37,652 nt of DNA from IMG/VR virus record IMGVR_UViG_3300009012_000007, positions 1 to 37,652 of that record. The stretch is one strand, 5' to 3'. Of the stretch, positions 30,466 through 37,584 are shown in pieces. The notes under the pieces are model-generated. The model was not told the DNA's origin. It searched no databases and was given only the letters and a program-made list of their open reading frames with translations. This DNA is from a virus. Numbering within the stretch: position 1 is the first letter of the stretch; each line of letters opens with the position of its first letter. The position numbers and the translations under genes were made by a program.

Positions 30466-30578
30466 CCTGGCGCAAGCGCCCCTGTCGCCTCTGCGGCCGG
30501 AAGACGCACCCGGAGGAGTTGACCAACGGCGTGTGTCCGTGGTGCGTTGAAGATCAGCGCGTGAAGAAGACGGCATGA
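30462..30578 (+). CDS. 38-residue zinc-ribbon protein
   Basis: TTG overlapping the upstream stop opens a 38-residue basic protein with C-R-L-C-G-R-K and C-P-W-C, a complete four-Cys ribbon. It is very short but well formed, which is strong evidence that the frame is coding. Confidence 0.6.
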   Translation: MTWRKRPCRLCGRKTHPEELTNGVCPWCVEDQRVKKTA

Positions 30579-30697
30579 CGCCCGACCAGGACCGCGACCG
30601 CATCGACAAAGTCGCGACGTGGATTTTCGGCGTGCTCCTGATCGGGGGGCTCCTCGCGTGGCTCCTGGCCCCGCTGTTCGGATATGGCGAGTGGTAG
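30575..30697 (+). CDS. 40-residue membrane protein
   Basis: ATGA-coupled. A polar N-terminus (D-Q-D-R-D-R-I-D-K) is followed by one hydrophobic helix (W-I-F-G-V-L-L-I-G-G-L-L-A-W-L-L-A-P). Possibly a small holin-like or assembly membrane protein. Confidence 0.55.
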   Translation: MTPDQDRDRIDKVATWIFGVLLIGGLLAWLLAPLFGYGEW

Positions 30698-30698
30698 G

Positions 30699-30833
30699 AT
30701 GGCTGAGGAGCGCAACCCCTACGATAGCCCGTGGGCGTTCGTGGCCATTCTGGTCTGCGTCATAGCTATTATCGTCGGCCTCTTGATGCTACCGGGACCA
30801 AGCTACACGTGGTGTGCGCACGTCAATGGCTGA
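30699..30833 (+). CDS. 44-residue membrane protein
   Basis: This second small membrane protein follows in tandem. A polar start is followed by W-A-F-V-A-I-L-V-C-V-I-A-I-I-V-G-L-L-M-L. It lies directly before a 510-residue virion protein candidate. Function unknown. Confidence 0.55.
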   Translation: MAEERNPYDSPWAFVAILVCVIAIIVGLLMLPGPSYTWCAHVNG

Positions 30834-32358
30834 CGAGCGCCCGCCTTACTTCCTCGAGCGTCCCGACGCACCTTCCCCCTCCTTCGGCGCCGTCGCCCAG
30901 TCCGGCATCCTCCCCGAGGTCCGCCAGGCGCAGAGCGGGTACCAGGAGGCCCAGAAGCGCCGAGCCGAGAATGTCGGCAAGCGCATCGCCGAGGAGAAGC
31001 AGGCGATCACCGCCGTGCCGCATGAGGCGCCGCCAGCCGAACCCACGCCGATCCCGCGTCCGCCCTCCGCCGGTCTCACGCCATTCCTCGCGCCCGTCGA
31101 AGGCGAGCGGCCGGAGAACACCATCGCGAAGCTGATTCAGGGCGTCGGACTCCTCGCAACGGGTGTGGCCGGCCGGAAGGACGCGCGCGCCTCACTCGCC
31201 GCGCTCACCGGGGCCCTCAAGGGCTGGCAGGAAGGGGACAAGGAGCGCGCGGATCGTCACTTCGCCGACTGGCAGGCGCAGTCGGAGACCTTGCTGAAGA
31301 ACTGGCAGACGAAGCGGGCGCGGTGGAAGGACCTCCAGGATGACCGGAGCCTGACGTTTCAGGAACGGGCGAAGATCCTGGAGCTTGACCTCCTGAAAGA
31401 AGGTCTCCCGGTCGATGCTGCGAAGGCGAATCTCGAGGGATGGAAGTATCTCCAGGACCTCGTGGACAAGCAGCAGGCGCATGCGGATTCGATCGGGCTC
31501 CTGCGCGACAAGTTCGCAGACCATCGCCAACAAGTAGACCGGGCCTTCAATGAGAAGGTCCGGGAGTTCAACGAGAAGCAGAAGCAGGTCACCGACCTTG
31601 ACCCGGTGACGCTCGACTACGCCGCGAATCAGATGCTCTCAGGACACCCGCCCCCGCTCGGCATGGGCGGGGCGGCGCTCCGCATCGCCATCTTCAAGCG
31701 CACGGCGCAACTTGCCCAGGAGCGCGGGCTTGACCCGGCGAATATCCCATCGCTCCAGGCGGGCTTCCGCGCGTCCGAGACCGAATTGAAGCGCATTCAG
31801 AGCACGCGCGGCCCCGTCATGGCCTTCGCGAAGACCATCGACAAGCACATGGAGCAGGCGGTCAACCTCTCCGACAAACGCGACGCGACGGGCGTGCCCG
31901 CGTGGAATCGGTGGGTGAACAAGGGGCGGATGTCCATCGCGGGGGATCCGGACATCACGAACTTCAACTTCCTCCTCCGCGAGACGATCAACGAGTACGC
32001 GAAGGCGACGAGTTCGGTCTCTGGCGGGGGGGCGGCGACCTCGGACACGGCGCGGAAAGAAATCGAGGACGTGCTGAACAGCGCCATGACGAAGGAGCAG
32101 ATCATCTCGATCTTCCCGCAGATGAAGCTGGCGCTCCTGAACAAGCAGAAGGGGTTTGAAGAGCAGATCGGCTCGACGGTCGAGGACATGCGTGGGTACT
32201 TCAAGGGCCCAGGAAAGGCACCTGCGGCTACGCCATCGCCAGCGAGTCCAGCGGCGACACCCGGCAAGCCTGCCGTCCTCGTTGGTCCCGACGGGAAGCG
32301 CTACGACGGCGCGGGCGTGGACGCGACGCGCCTTCGCCCCGGCTGGAAGCTGGAATAG
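30826..32358 (+). CDS. Internal virion/ejection protein candidate 3
   Basis: This 510-residue protein has a Pro-rich N-terminus, a hydrophobic segment with I-Q-G-V-G-L-L-A-T-G-V-A-G (about 105-117), and long charged helices (E-K-Q-K-Q-V-T-D-L-D and others, 120-270). A middle region has N-F-L-L-R-E-T-I-N-E-Y-A-K-A-T-S-S and S-D-T-A-R-K-E-I-E-D-V-L, a pattern I associate with large internal proteins of short-tailed phages. The C-terminus ends in a Pro-rich tail. The ATG at 30826 overlaps the upstream gene. Confidence 0.55.
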   Translation: MADERPPYFLERPDAPSPSFGAVAQSGILPEVRQAQSGYQEAQKRRAENVGKRIAEEKQAITAVPHEAPPAEPTPIPRPPSAGLTPFLAPVEGERPENTIAKLIQGVGLLATGVAGRKDARASLAALTGALKGWQEGDKERADRHFADWQAQSETLLKNWQTKRARWKDLQDDRSLTFQERAKILELDLLKEGLPVDAAKANLEGWKYLQDLVDKQQAHADSIGLLRDKFADHRQQVDRAFNEKVREFNEKQKQVTDLDPVTLDYAANQMLSGHPPPLGMGGAALRIAIFKRTAQLAQERGLDPANIPSLQAGFRASETELKRIQSTRGPVMAFAKTIDKHMEQAVNLSDKRDATGVPAWNRWVNKGRMSIAGDPDITNFNFLLRETINEYAKATSSVSGGGAATSDTARKEIEDVLNSAMTKEQIISIFPQMKLALLNKQKGFEEQIGSTVEDMRGYFKGPGKAPAATPSPASPAATPGKPAVLVGPDGKRYDGAGVDATRLRPGWKLE

Positions 32359-33270
32359 ATGGCCGACCTGCCGAAGCCGCCTGACGAGGCGTTTCTGCCG
32401 AAGCCCCCCGCCGAGGCGTTCGCGCCAGCGGAAGGCGTCGGGTCTATCCTCAGCCGGAATGCCCTCAAGGCGACCGGCGAGACGGCCAACCTCCCTGCTC
32501 GGGCCTTCCGGCTGGCGGTCGGGCTGGAGACCCCAAAGACCGTCGAGGACTACGCCATCCTGACCCTGGCGACCGCCCCCGCCATCGCTGGAGGGGGCGC
32601 ATTGGCCGCCAGAGTGGCGCCGGCCGCGTTGGCGAAGGTTGCCCCCATCGCGGGGCGGATCGCGGCTTCTGGGGCCCTTTCCGGCGAGCAAGCGGCCGTC
32701 CAGGGGAAGCCCGTGCTCCCCGCTGCGGCCCTCGGGGCAGCAGGGGCGGCGGTCGGCGAGGGGGCGGCTGGGGTGACCGGGAAGATCGCCTCCAAGCTGA
32801 CCGGTGCGATCGAGGCCCTGGAGACGATCCGAGACCGTGTGAGTAAGGGTCCGGACGCGGCGGTCAACAAGGCGTTCCTTGACAAGCTGATTCAGTACTG
32901 GCAGGCCGCCCCGACGGAGTCGGCCCGAGATGCCGCGGCGCGCTACGTCGCCGCCGAACTCGGGAAGATCGACAAGACCTCCGGCCAGCTCTTCCGGCGC
33001 TACGTGGAGAAGGCGGCCGTCCACCTCCCGGGGTTCCCCGCGATCCGGGGCGGCGTGCCGTTCCCCGTTGCGGAGACTGCCCGGGGGGTTGAGTCGGCTG
33101 CCGGCGATCCTGCAACCCGCGCGATTCTTGACGCCGCCTTCGGCGAGGTCCAGCCAGGCGGGATGCCGCTCGGCGTTGGGGCCGCGACGGGGGCGCTGGA
33201 AGCCGCAACGGGTCATGGCCCATCGTTCGGTGATGTCGCCGGCCACGCCCGTCACCTGATCGGCCGATGA
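32359..33270 (+). CDS. Internal virion protein candidate 4 (Ala/Gly-rich)
   Basis: This 303-residue protein has the repeated N-terminal phrases L-P-K-P-P-D-E-A-F and L-P-K-P-P-A-E-A-F, then Ala/Gly-rich hydrophobic helices (A-P-A-I-A-G-G-G-A-L-A-A-R and V-L-P-A-A-A-L-G-A-A-G-A-A-V-G) which could insert into a membrane, and a soluble C-terminal part. It fits an ejection protein that lines a channel. No family recognised. Confidence 0.5.
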   Translation: MADLPKPPDEAFLPKPPAEAFAPAEGVGSILSRNALKATGETANLPARAFRLAVGLETPKTVEDYAILTLATAPAIAGGGALAARVAPAALAKVAPIAGRIAASGALSGEQAAVQGKPVLPAAALGAAGAAVGEGAAGVTGKIASKLTGAIEALETIRDRVSKGPDAAVNKAFLDKLIQYWQAAPTESARDAAARYVAAELGKIDKTSGQLFRRYVEKAAVHLPGFPAIRGGVPFPVAETARGVESAAGDPATRAILDAAFGEVQPGGMPLGVGAATGALEAATGHGPSFGDVAGHARHLIGR

Positions 33271-33470
33271 CCGACCTCGCCGCCCGCATCGACGCCATGT
33301 ACGAGAAGCTCTTGACCCGCCTGGACGAACCGGGCCAAGATGGGCAGACGCCCGCGCTCAACCATGTCACGCAGGCACTGGTGGCGGCGGGGAACTGGCT
33401 GAAGCTGAAGGCGGAGTTGGAGGGCAAGGAGTGGGGGTCGGAGTTGGGGAAGGCGGACGACGATGACTGA
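33267..33470 (+). CDS. Small acidic hypothetical protein
   Basis: This 67-residue helical protein has a strongly acidic tail (A-D-D-D-D). ATGA-coupled to its neighbour. Unknown. Confidence 0.5.
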   Translation: MTDLAARIDAMYEKLLTRLDEPGQDGQTPALNHVTQALVAAGNWLKLKAELEGKEWGSELGKADDDD

Positions 33471-33774
33471 TGACATCGACCGGGCGCGGGAAGAGGCGGA
33501 GAGCCTGATCCGGAACGGCGTGCCGGGTCCGGGGCCAAAGATCCTCGGCGAGATCACGATCAAGCTCGTGGAGGCGGGGCCTGGCCAGACGCAGACGACG
33601 ATGACCTGCTCGATCCCGGATGAGCTCGTGGCGCGAGGCCTCTACCAGAAGGGGGCCGTGATCCTTGAGATGATCCTGGCCCAGCGCGCGGCGCAGAACT
33701 CGCCGCAGGTGCTCAAAGCCGGCGCGCTACCGCCGGGGCTCATGGAGCGCGCCAGAAAGCACATGCGCGGGTAA
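33463..33774 (+). CDS. Hypothetical protein
   Basis: This 103-residue protein has an N-terminal acidic helix, then strands (I-T-I-K-L-V-E-A and T-M-T-C-S-I-P), and a C-terminal helix with A-V-I-L-E-M-I-L-A-Q. It resembles a small two-part phage protein. No family recognised. Confidence 0.5.
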   Translation: MTDDIDRAREEAESLIRNGVPGPGPKILGEITIKLVEAGPGQTQTTMTCSIPDELVARGLYQKGAVILEMILAQRAAQNSPQVLKAGALPPGLMERARKHMRG

Positions 33775-34002
33775 TTGAACACCGATCTCGTCGACGACCT
33801 CCTCGCCCCGGACCGGCTTCACATCGCCCTCCGCGTGCTGGCGGATCGGGCGGCGCGGTGGGTGTCGCTCTGCATGAGCTTCGCGCTGTTCAGCTACGGG
33901 GCGTGGCGGCTCGAGCCGTGGAGCGTGGCGTCGGCGGTGTTCTTTACGATTCTTTGCACGATCCCGATCTGGTGGCAGAGGAAGGGAGAGCATCATGGCT
34001 GA
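33775..34002 (+). CDS. Small two-helix membrane protein (holin-like candidate)
   Basis: This 75-residue protein starts at a TTG directly after the previous stop. Two hydrophobic helices (W-V-S-L-C-M-S-F-A-L-F-S-Y-G-A-W and V-A-S-A-V-F-F-T-I-L-C-T-I-P-I-W-W) are followed by a basic end, K-G-E-H-H. The topology fits a class II-like holin, but no lytic enzyme is adjacent. Confidence 0.55.
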   Translation: MNTDLVDDLLAPDRLHIALRVLADRAARWVSLCMSFALFSYGAWRLEPWSVASAVFFTILCTIPIWWQRKGEHHG

Positions 34003-34327
34003 GGAAGAGCCGGGAATTAAGGGACTACTTCCGGACAAGGACACCTTCCGTCCGCATCGGCGCGACGTGGGGGCGCAGGCTTCGCAGGAAGCGCTGAAAT
34101 ACGTGGCGGGGATGCATCAGGTCCACAACTACAACGACTCACGTCCAGACGGCGACACGCTCTATCGCACCGACGTGGCGTCTCCAGCCTCCGCCATGTT
34201 CAAGGCGACGCCGCCGACCACGAGCGTGACCCAGCGCGAGGCGACGAAGAAGCCCGCCTACCAGACCGGCATCCCGCGGCAGGGCGGCGATGTCATGCCG
34301 CCGACGAAGGAGCCGAGGCCGCAGTGA
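33995..34327 (+). CDS. Hypothetical polar protein
   Basis: This 110-residue protein with no hydrophobic segment is rich in Pro, Thr and Asp, probably disordered. GTGA-coupled to the next gene. Confidence 0.5.
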   Translation: MAEEEPGIKGLLPDKDTFRPHRRDVGAQASQEALKYVAGMHQVHNYNDSRPDGDTLYRTDVASPASAMFKATPPTTSVTQREATKKPAYQTGIPRQGGDVMPPTKEPRPQ

Positions 34328-34524
34328 GCGTTCCGACTTGTCATGTGTGTCGCGCACCGCAACGATACGTGCGTTTGGCGCATTCGGCATCGTGGACTTT
34401 CTGGGGGCCGACGCAGATCGCCGGAAGCGAAGTCGTGAGCTTCTGTTCGGCTGATCCGGCGCACGACGTTGTTGGCGACATGCTTGAGCGTATCCGCTGC
34501 GAACTCGCTTGGGAGACCGCATGA
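34324..34524 (+). CDS. Small Cys-containing protein
   Basis: This 66-residue protein has C-H-V-C near the N-terminus, F-C-S-A-D in the middle and a later lone Cys. Possible zinc site. Coupled on both sides. Confidence 0.5.
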   Translation: MSVPTCHVCRAPQRYVRLAHSASWTFWGPTQIAGSEVVSFCSADPAHDVVGDMLERIRCELAWETA

Positions 34525-34724
34525 GACCCGGCGTCGAGCACCAGCACCAGCCGATCGTGCCGGGGGCCCTCTGGCAGGTCCACTGTAACGACTGCGGGGC
34601 GGCGTTCGACTCGGCGGCGCCGAGCGAGGAGGCGGCGCTGAGCGAGGTGCGAGCAGATCACGATGCCGCGCACACGCATCTGAGCGTGCAGGCGGTGTCG
34701 TATGCGGAGCACCCGCTCCGGTGA
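34521..34724 (+). CDS. Small Cys/His protein
   Basis: This 67-residue protein has C-N-D-C-G-A-A-F near residue 22 and H-D-A-A-H-T-H-L near residue 47, a C2H2-like metal site. ATGA start, GTGA end. Confidence 0.5.
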   Translation: MRPGVEHQHQPIVPGALWQVHCNDCGAAFDSAAPSEEAALSEVRADHDAAHTHLSVQAVSYAEHPLR

Positions 34725-34948
34725 ACGCGCCGCTCTGGGTCGTCCTCGCGATCTCCGCCACGACGGACTTTCTCATCGCCGGTGGCGGGACGCTCATGGG
34801 AGCGATCGTCGAGAGCGGGAGCAAGGCGATGCCGTCGGGCATCGTGATTCTGGTGGCGTGTCTGGCGGGCCTCGTGGCCGCCGCGAAGGAGGTCCGGATG
34901 AACCTGAAGCTCCCGGAGGTGCCGAAGTCGGAGGTGGGGAAGCCATGA
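34721..34948 (+). CDS. Two-helix membrane protein (holin-like candidate)
   Basis: This 75-residue protein has hydrophobic L-W-V-V-L-A-I-S-A-T-T-D-F-L-I-A-G-G and I-V-I-L-V-A-C-L-A-G-L-V-A-A-A with a charged C-terminus. It overlaps the lipoprotein gene by ATGA, and the pair resembles an inner membrane plus outer membrane arrangement. Confidence 0.55.
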   Translation: MNAPLWVVLAISATTDFLIAGGGTLMGAIVESGSKAMPSGIVILVACLAGLVAAAKEVRMNLKLPEVPKSEVGKP

Positions 34949-35217
34949 GCCGTCTTGCACTCGGTGTCGCCCTGCTGCTCCTGTCCGGCTGCGGCTACGT
35001 CCTGAAGGGTGCCGGCGAATATCCCGGGTACGTCGAATGCCGAGGCAAGGGCAGCGTGACGGGCGTCGGGCAGACGAGCCTGTCGGCGGGGGTTGGTGGA
35101 GCGGGCCAGAATAGTTTTACCCTGACCGTCGACTGCGGCGACGGGCTCATCTACCAGCAGGGAAAGGAACCCCCGGCCTCTGCGGGGAGCGTGGTGCCGC
35201 CATCGCCGCCTAAGTGA
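34945..35217 (+). CDS. Small lipoprotein
   Basis: This 90-residue protein has a signal peptide S-R-L-A-L-G-V-A-L-L-L-L-S-G-C with a lipobox L-L-S-G-C (Cys at residue 16). The mature part has two more Cys, a Gly-rich region and a Pro-rich tail. It would be lipidated and anchored in a membrane on the periplasmic side. It could be an outer-membrane spanin-type protein, but it is unlike the usual Pro-rich Rz1. Confidence 0.7.
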   Translation: MSRLALGVALLLLSGCGYVLKGAGEYPGYVECRGKGSVTGVGQTSLSAGVGGAGQNSFTLTVDCGDGLIYQQGKEPPASAGSVVPPSPPK

Positions 35218-35430
35218 ATGTGGTTTTTCACGATCGTGGTGTACGCATCAATCACGGTGCTCGGAGCGACGGAGACGACGGTGAATCTTCCGATGCGAGC
35301 GGTGACGGTGAAGATACCCGGATTTGAAACGGCGAAGGCATGCGAGTTCATCCGCCAGCAAGTTATCTTTACGCGGAAGAAGGAACTGTACGTGTCCGCG
35401 TGCGAGCAAGTGGAACTCCCGCCGCGATGA
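35218..35430 (+). CDS. Small protein with N-terminal hydrophobic segment
   Basis: This 70-residue protein begins W-F-F-T-I-V-V-Y-A-S-I-T-V-L-G-A, a possible signal peptide or anchor, followed by a beta/helix mature part with two Cys (K-A-C-E-F-I and S-A-C-E-Q), a likely disulfide pair. The ATG directly follows the upstream stop. Confidence 0.55.
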   Translation: MWFFTIVVYASITVLGATETTVNLPMRAVTVKIPGFETAKACEFIRQQVIFTRKKELYVSACEQVELPPR

Positions 35431-35777
35431 GCGTCATCCAGCGCGCGATCCGCTCAGTGGAGCTCGACCGAGCGTATGCGTCGCTCCCGCGGCTCAACTG
35501 CCAGCGGAAGTGTCAAGCGGCGTGCGGGCCGATCGTGTTTAGCGGGGAGGAGCGCGAGCGGATCGAGCGCCGGATGGGGACGGCGTGGCGCGCGTTGAGT
35601 CTCCAGTGTCCCATGCTGACACCGTCCGGTGCCTGCGCGATCTACGACATCCGCCCGATGATCTGCCGGGTGTGGGGCCTGACGAAGTCCATGGCGTGCC
35701 CGTTCGGCTGCGTGCCCGAGCGGTGGCTCACGGACACCGAGGCGCACGCCTTGTTGGCGAAAGCGGAGGAGTGGTGA
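35427..35777 (+). CDS. YkgJ-like Cys-cluster protein
   Basis: This 116-residue protein has C-Q-R-K-C-Q-A-A-C-G (25-34), then C-P-M-L (61-64), G-A-C-A-I-Y-D-I-R-P-M-I-C-R-V-W-G (68-84), and C-P-F-G-C. This is the CxxCxxCC-type (YkgJ family) pattern, thought to bind zinc or an iron-sulfur cluster. The fourth Cys of the first cluster appears to be Gly. Function of the family is unknown. Confidence 0.7.
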   Translation: MSVIQRAIRSVELDRAYASLPRLNCQRKCQAACGPIVFSGEERERIERRMGTAWRALSLQCPMLTPSGACAIYDIRPMICRVWGLTKSMACPFGCVPERWLTDTEAHALLAKAEEW

Positions 35778-36262
35778 TGCGTCTCCAGATTCTCAACGAC
35801 AAGTCCGGCCCGATCGCGTTCTGGCTCTTCTGGGCGTTTTGCGTCATCGCGGCCACAGCGTTCTGGCTCGTGGTGGCCTCGGTCGCGAGCGCCGATCCCT
35901 ACACGGTCTCGCCGACCGGCACCACGCCGCTCATCACGTACACGGAGCCGACGACGTATACGACCGGCGCCGCGATCACCGATCTGAAGGAGACGCATAT
36001 CTACTGGAAGATCGGCACGGGGGCGGAGTCCACGGTCGTCGTGCCGGCGAGCAAGGCGACGGGCGGCGGGGTGATCTCGAATAGCGCGATCCTGATACCG
36101 ATCCTCCCGTGTCAGTCGGCGGTCATCAACGTCACCGTCTCCGCAGTCTCGGTGTTAGGTGGTGAGAGCGCGCGGACGGCCGCGGCACCGCTTCCAGTGG
36201 ATCGCACGAAAGAGGCCGTGTGTGTCACGCCGAATGCGCCGAGCAGCGTGACGGTGCAATGA
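35777..36262 (+). CDS. Exported Fn3/Ig-like protein, first part of a split ORF
   Basis: This 161-residue protein (ATG 35777; GTG 35774 possible) has a hydrophobic N-terminus with F-W-L-F-W-A-F-C-V-I-A-A-T-A-F-W-L-V-V and A-S-A-D, a signal peptide or anchor, then an Ig/Fn3-like domain ending A-P-S-S-V-T-V-Q. The UGA at 36260 is followed in the same frame by a further Fn3-like domain. See the next entry. Confidence 0.6.
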   Translation: MRLQILNDKSGPIAFWLFWAFCVIAATAFWLVVASVASADPYTVSPTGTTPLITYTEPTTYTTGAAITDLKETHIYWKIGTGAESTVVVPASKATGGGVISNSAILIPILPCQSAVINVTVSAVSVLGGESARTAAAPLPVDRTKEAVCVTPNAPSSVTVQ

Positions 36263-36478
36263 ACCACGACGAGCTGCACCCTGGACTGGGTGCCCGTGGA
36301 CGGCGCCACCGAGTATGGTGTCTACCGTCTGAAGGGCCAGACCTGGGTGCTGGTGCAGACGATTGATAGCCCACCGGCGACGATCTTCCCTGGCAACGGG
36401 CGGCAGACGTGGGGCGTCGCGACGATTGGCTCTGGTGGGACCAGTGTCAAGACCCCGATCAGCATCAAGACGCAATGA
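36263..36478 (+). other. In-frame Fn3-like extension after a UGA stop
   Basis: This region stays open for 71 codons in the frame of the preceding gene, starting T-T-T-S-C-T-L-D-W-V-P-V-D-G-A-T-E-Y-G-V-Y-R and ending S-I-K-T-Q. The first strand (C-T-L-D-W) lies before the only nearby in-frame start (GTG 36290), so an independent gene would lack it. UGA readthrough, a nonsense mutation, or a sequence error would explain this equally well. A fresh GTG start is the fourth option. Confidence 0.55.
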
Positions 36479-37350
36479 TCCGCCGCCTGGTCGCGGTGCT
36501 CTTGATCGCGATGCCCGTCGAAGCGGGGGTCCTCTTCGACTCGAGTTGGGACACGGCGACTGGGACCGGGATCTCGGCGTTCACGGATGGAGGGCAATGG
36601 ACCGGGTACGTCCAGTGGGACACGCCGACGCCGACGATGGCGATCGTGACGGGCGGGCCGGGTGGCCACAACGCGCTCCGCGCGCAGCAGAACGGGCCGA
36701 TCTGGGGATCAGACGTCTGGAAGGCGAATGTGATCGGCGTCGGGCGGGACACCTACGTCCGCTTTTACTTCCGCTCGGACGACACCTCGGGCCCGGGCGA
36801 TCATGTCGCGACGGCGGGGACGATCGTCGGCGGTGCGGCGATCGAGAGCCTGACGTATCTCAGGAAGTACGGCAGCGCGTCCGGCTTTTACATGGCGCTC
36901 TCCAACTACGCCTGCGGGAACACGATCTGGCAGACGTGGCACTGGGGGCCGCCCAATCGGCTGGCGCTCGGCCGCTGGTATCGATTTGAGTATTGGGTCG
37001 AATGGGTGGACGCGACCCACGTGCGCGTGCATCCGCGCGTCTACGATGATGGGAACTCGCTGCTGTATGACGAGACGACGTTCGTCAACGGGGAGCCGCA
37101 AGATCGGCCGGCACTCTGGAACGGCCAGGCGTGGACCCTCGCGAAGTTCTACGCGGCCGGGAACACTTTCTGCGTGGATCCGGCGATGATGGTGTCGCTG
37201 GCGATGGGCAACAACGGGCAGGGGCAAGCGAGCGCGACGAAGCAGTTCTGGTACTTCTCATCGGTGCAGGTCCGCGACGACAGGTGGCCGGGGCCGATTG
37301 GAGGAACGACGGCGCCTCCGAGTGTGCCGAGTGGCGTCACGACGCAATGA
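36475..37350 (+). CDS. Secreted beta-sandwich protein (lectin/polysaccharide-lyase-like)
   Basis: This 291-residue protein has a signal peptide R-R-L-V-A-V-L-L-I-A-M-P-V-E-A (cleavage near residue 17). The mature domain is beta-rich with many aromatic residues: V-R-F-Y-F-R-S-D-D-T, W-Y-R-F-E-Y-W-V-E-W and F-W-Y-F-S-S-V-Q-V-R-D-D. This pattern resembles concanavalin/jelly-roll carbohydrate-binding or lyase domains. The C-terminus ends with a Pro-rich Fn3-like linker, P-S-V-P-S-G-V-T-T-Q. The ATG overlaps the upstream stop (ATGA). Substrate unknown; binding or cleaving a surface glycan is inferred. Confidence 0.6.
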   Translation: MIRRLVAVLLIAMPVEAGVLFDSSWDTATGTGISAFTDGGQWTGYVQWDTPTPTMAIVTGGPGGHNALRAQQNGPIWGSDVWKANVIGVGRDTYVRFYFRSDDTSGPGDHVATAGTIVGGAAIESLTYLRKYGSASGFYMALSNYACGNTIWQTWHWGPPNRLALGRWYRFEYWVEWVDATHVRVHPRVYDDGNSLLYDETTFVNGEPQDRPALWNGQAWTLAKFYAAGNTFCVDPAMMVSLAMGNNGQGQASATKQFWYFSSVQVRDDRWPGPIGGTTAPPSVPSGVTTQ

Positions 37351-37388
37351 GCGAGAGCCGCGAGCGACGGAGGAAGAGCTGCGGATGA
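37347..37388 (+). CDS. Possible 13-residue micro-ORF
   Basis: ATGA-coupled, it reads M-S-E-S-R-E-R-R-R-K-S-C-G and then overlaps the next ATG. It probably serves as a coupling leader; coding value unclear. Confidence 0.25.
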   Translation: MSESRERRRKSCG

Positions 37389-37522
37389 TCCGGCGGCGAT
37401 TTCCTGCGGCGAGCGAGCTGTGCCCCGCGGTGCGGCGCGATGCGTTCTGTCTCCGCCCCGCCGGCCATCGTGGGTTCCACAAGTGGAAGCTCCGGCTCGG
37501 TCGGAAGGACCGGATGCCGTGA
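37385..37522 (+). CDS. Small zinc-binding protein
   Basis: This 45-residue protein has C-P-A-V-R-R-D-A-F-C-L-R-P-A-G-H-R-G-F-H-K-W, the common phage motif C ... C-x-x-P-x-G-H-x-G-x-H-x-W. It is truncated relative to family members but complete here. ATGA start, GTGA end. Confidence 0.6.
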   Translation: MIRRRFPAASELCPAVRRDAFCLRPAGHRGFHKWKLRLGRKDRMP

Positions 37523-37584
37523 TCGCGAAGTTCCTCGAGGCCGACCGGAAGTGGAAGGCCCAACACCCCCAGGAGCCTGCCTAG
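37519..37584 (+). CDS. 21-residue ORF sharing the HNH-gene C-terminus
   Basis: GTG overlapping the upstream stop begins V-I-A-K-F-L-E-A-D-R-K-W-K-A-Q-H-P-Q-E-P. All but the first four codons are shared with the C-terminus of the leftward gene because they lie in the inverted repeat. It is either a remnant created by copying the end, or the last codons of a gene lost from the assembly. Confidence 0.4.
   Translation: MIAKFLEADRKWKAQHPQEPA

Noticed and set aside
31639-33255. A 538-codon leftward open frame opposite the internal virion genes
   Set aside because: Composition is Arg/Gly/Pro-rich without motifs and no promoter or ribosome binding site is seen; it is opposite well-formed rightward genes.
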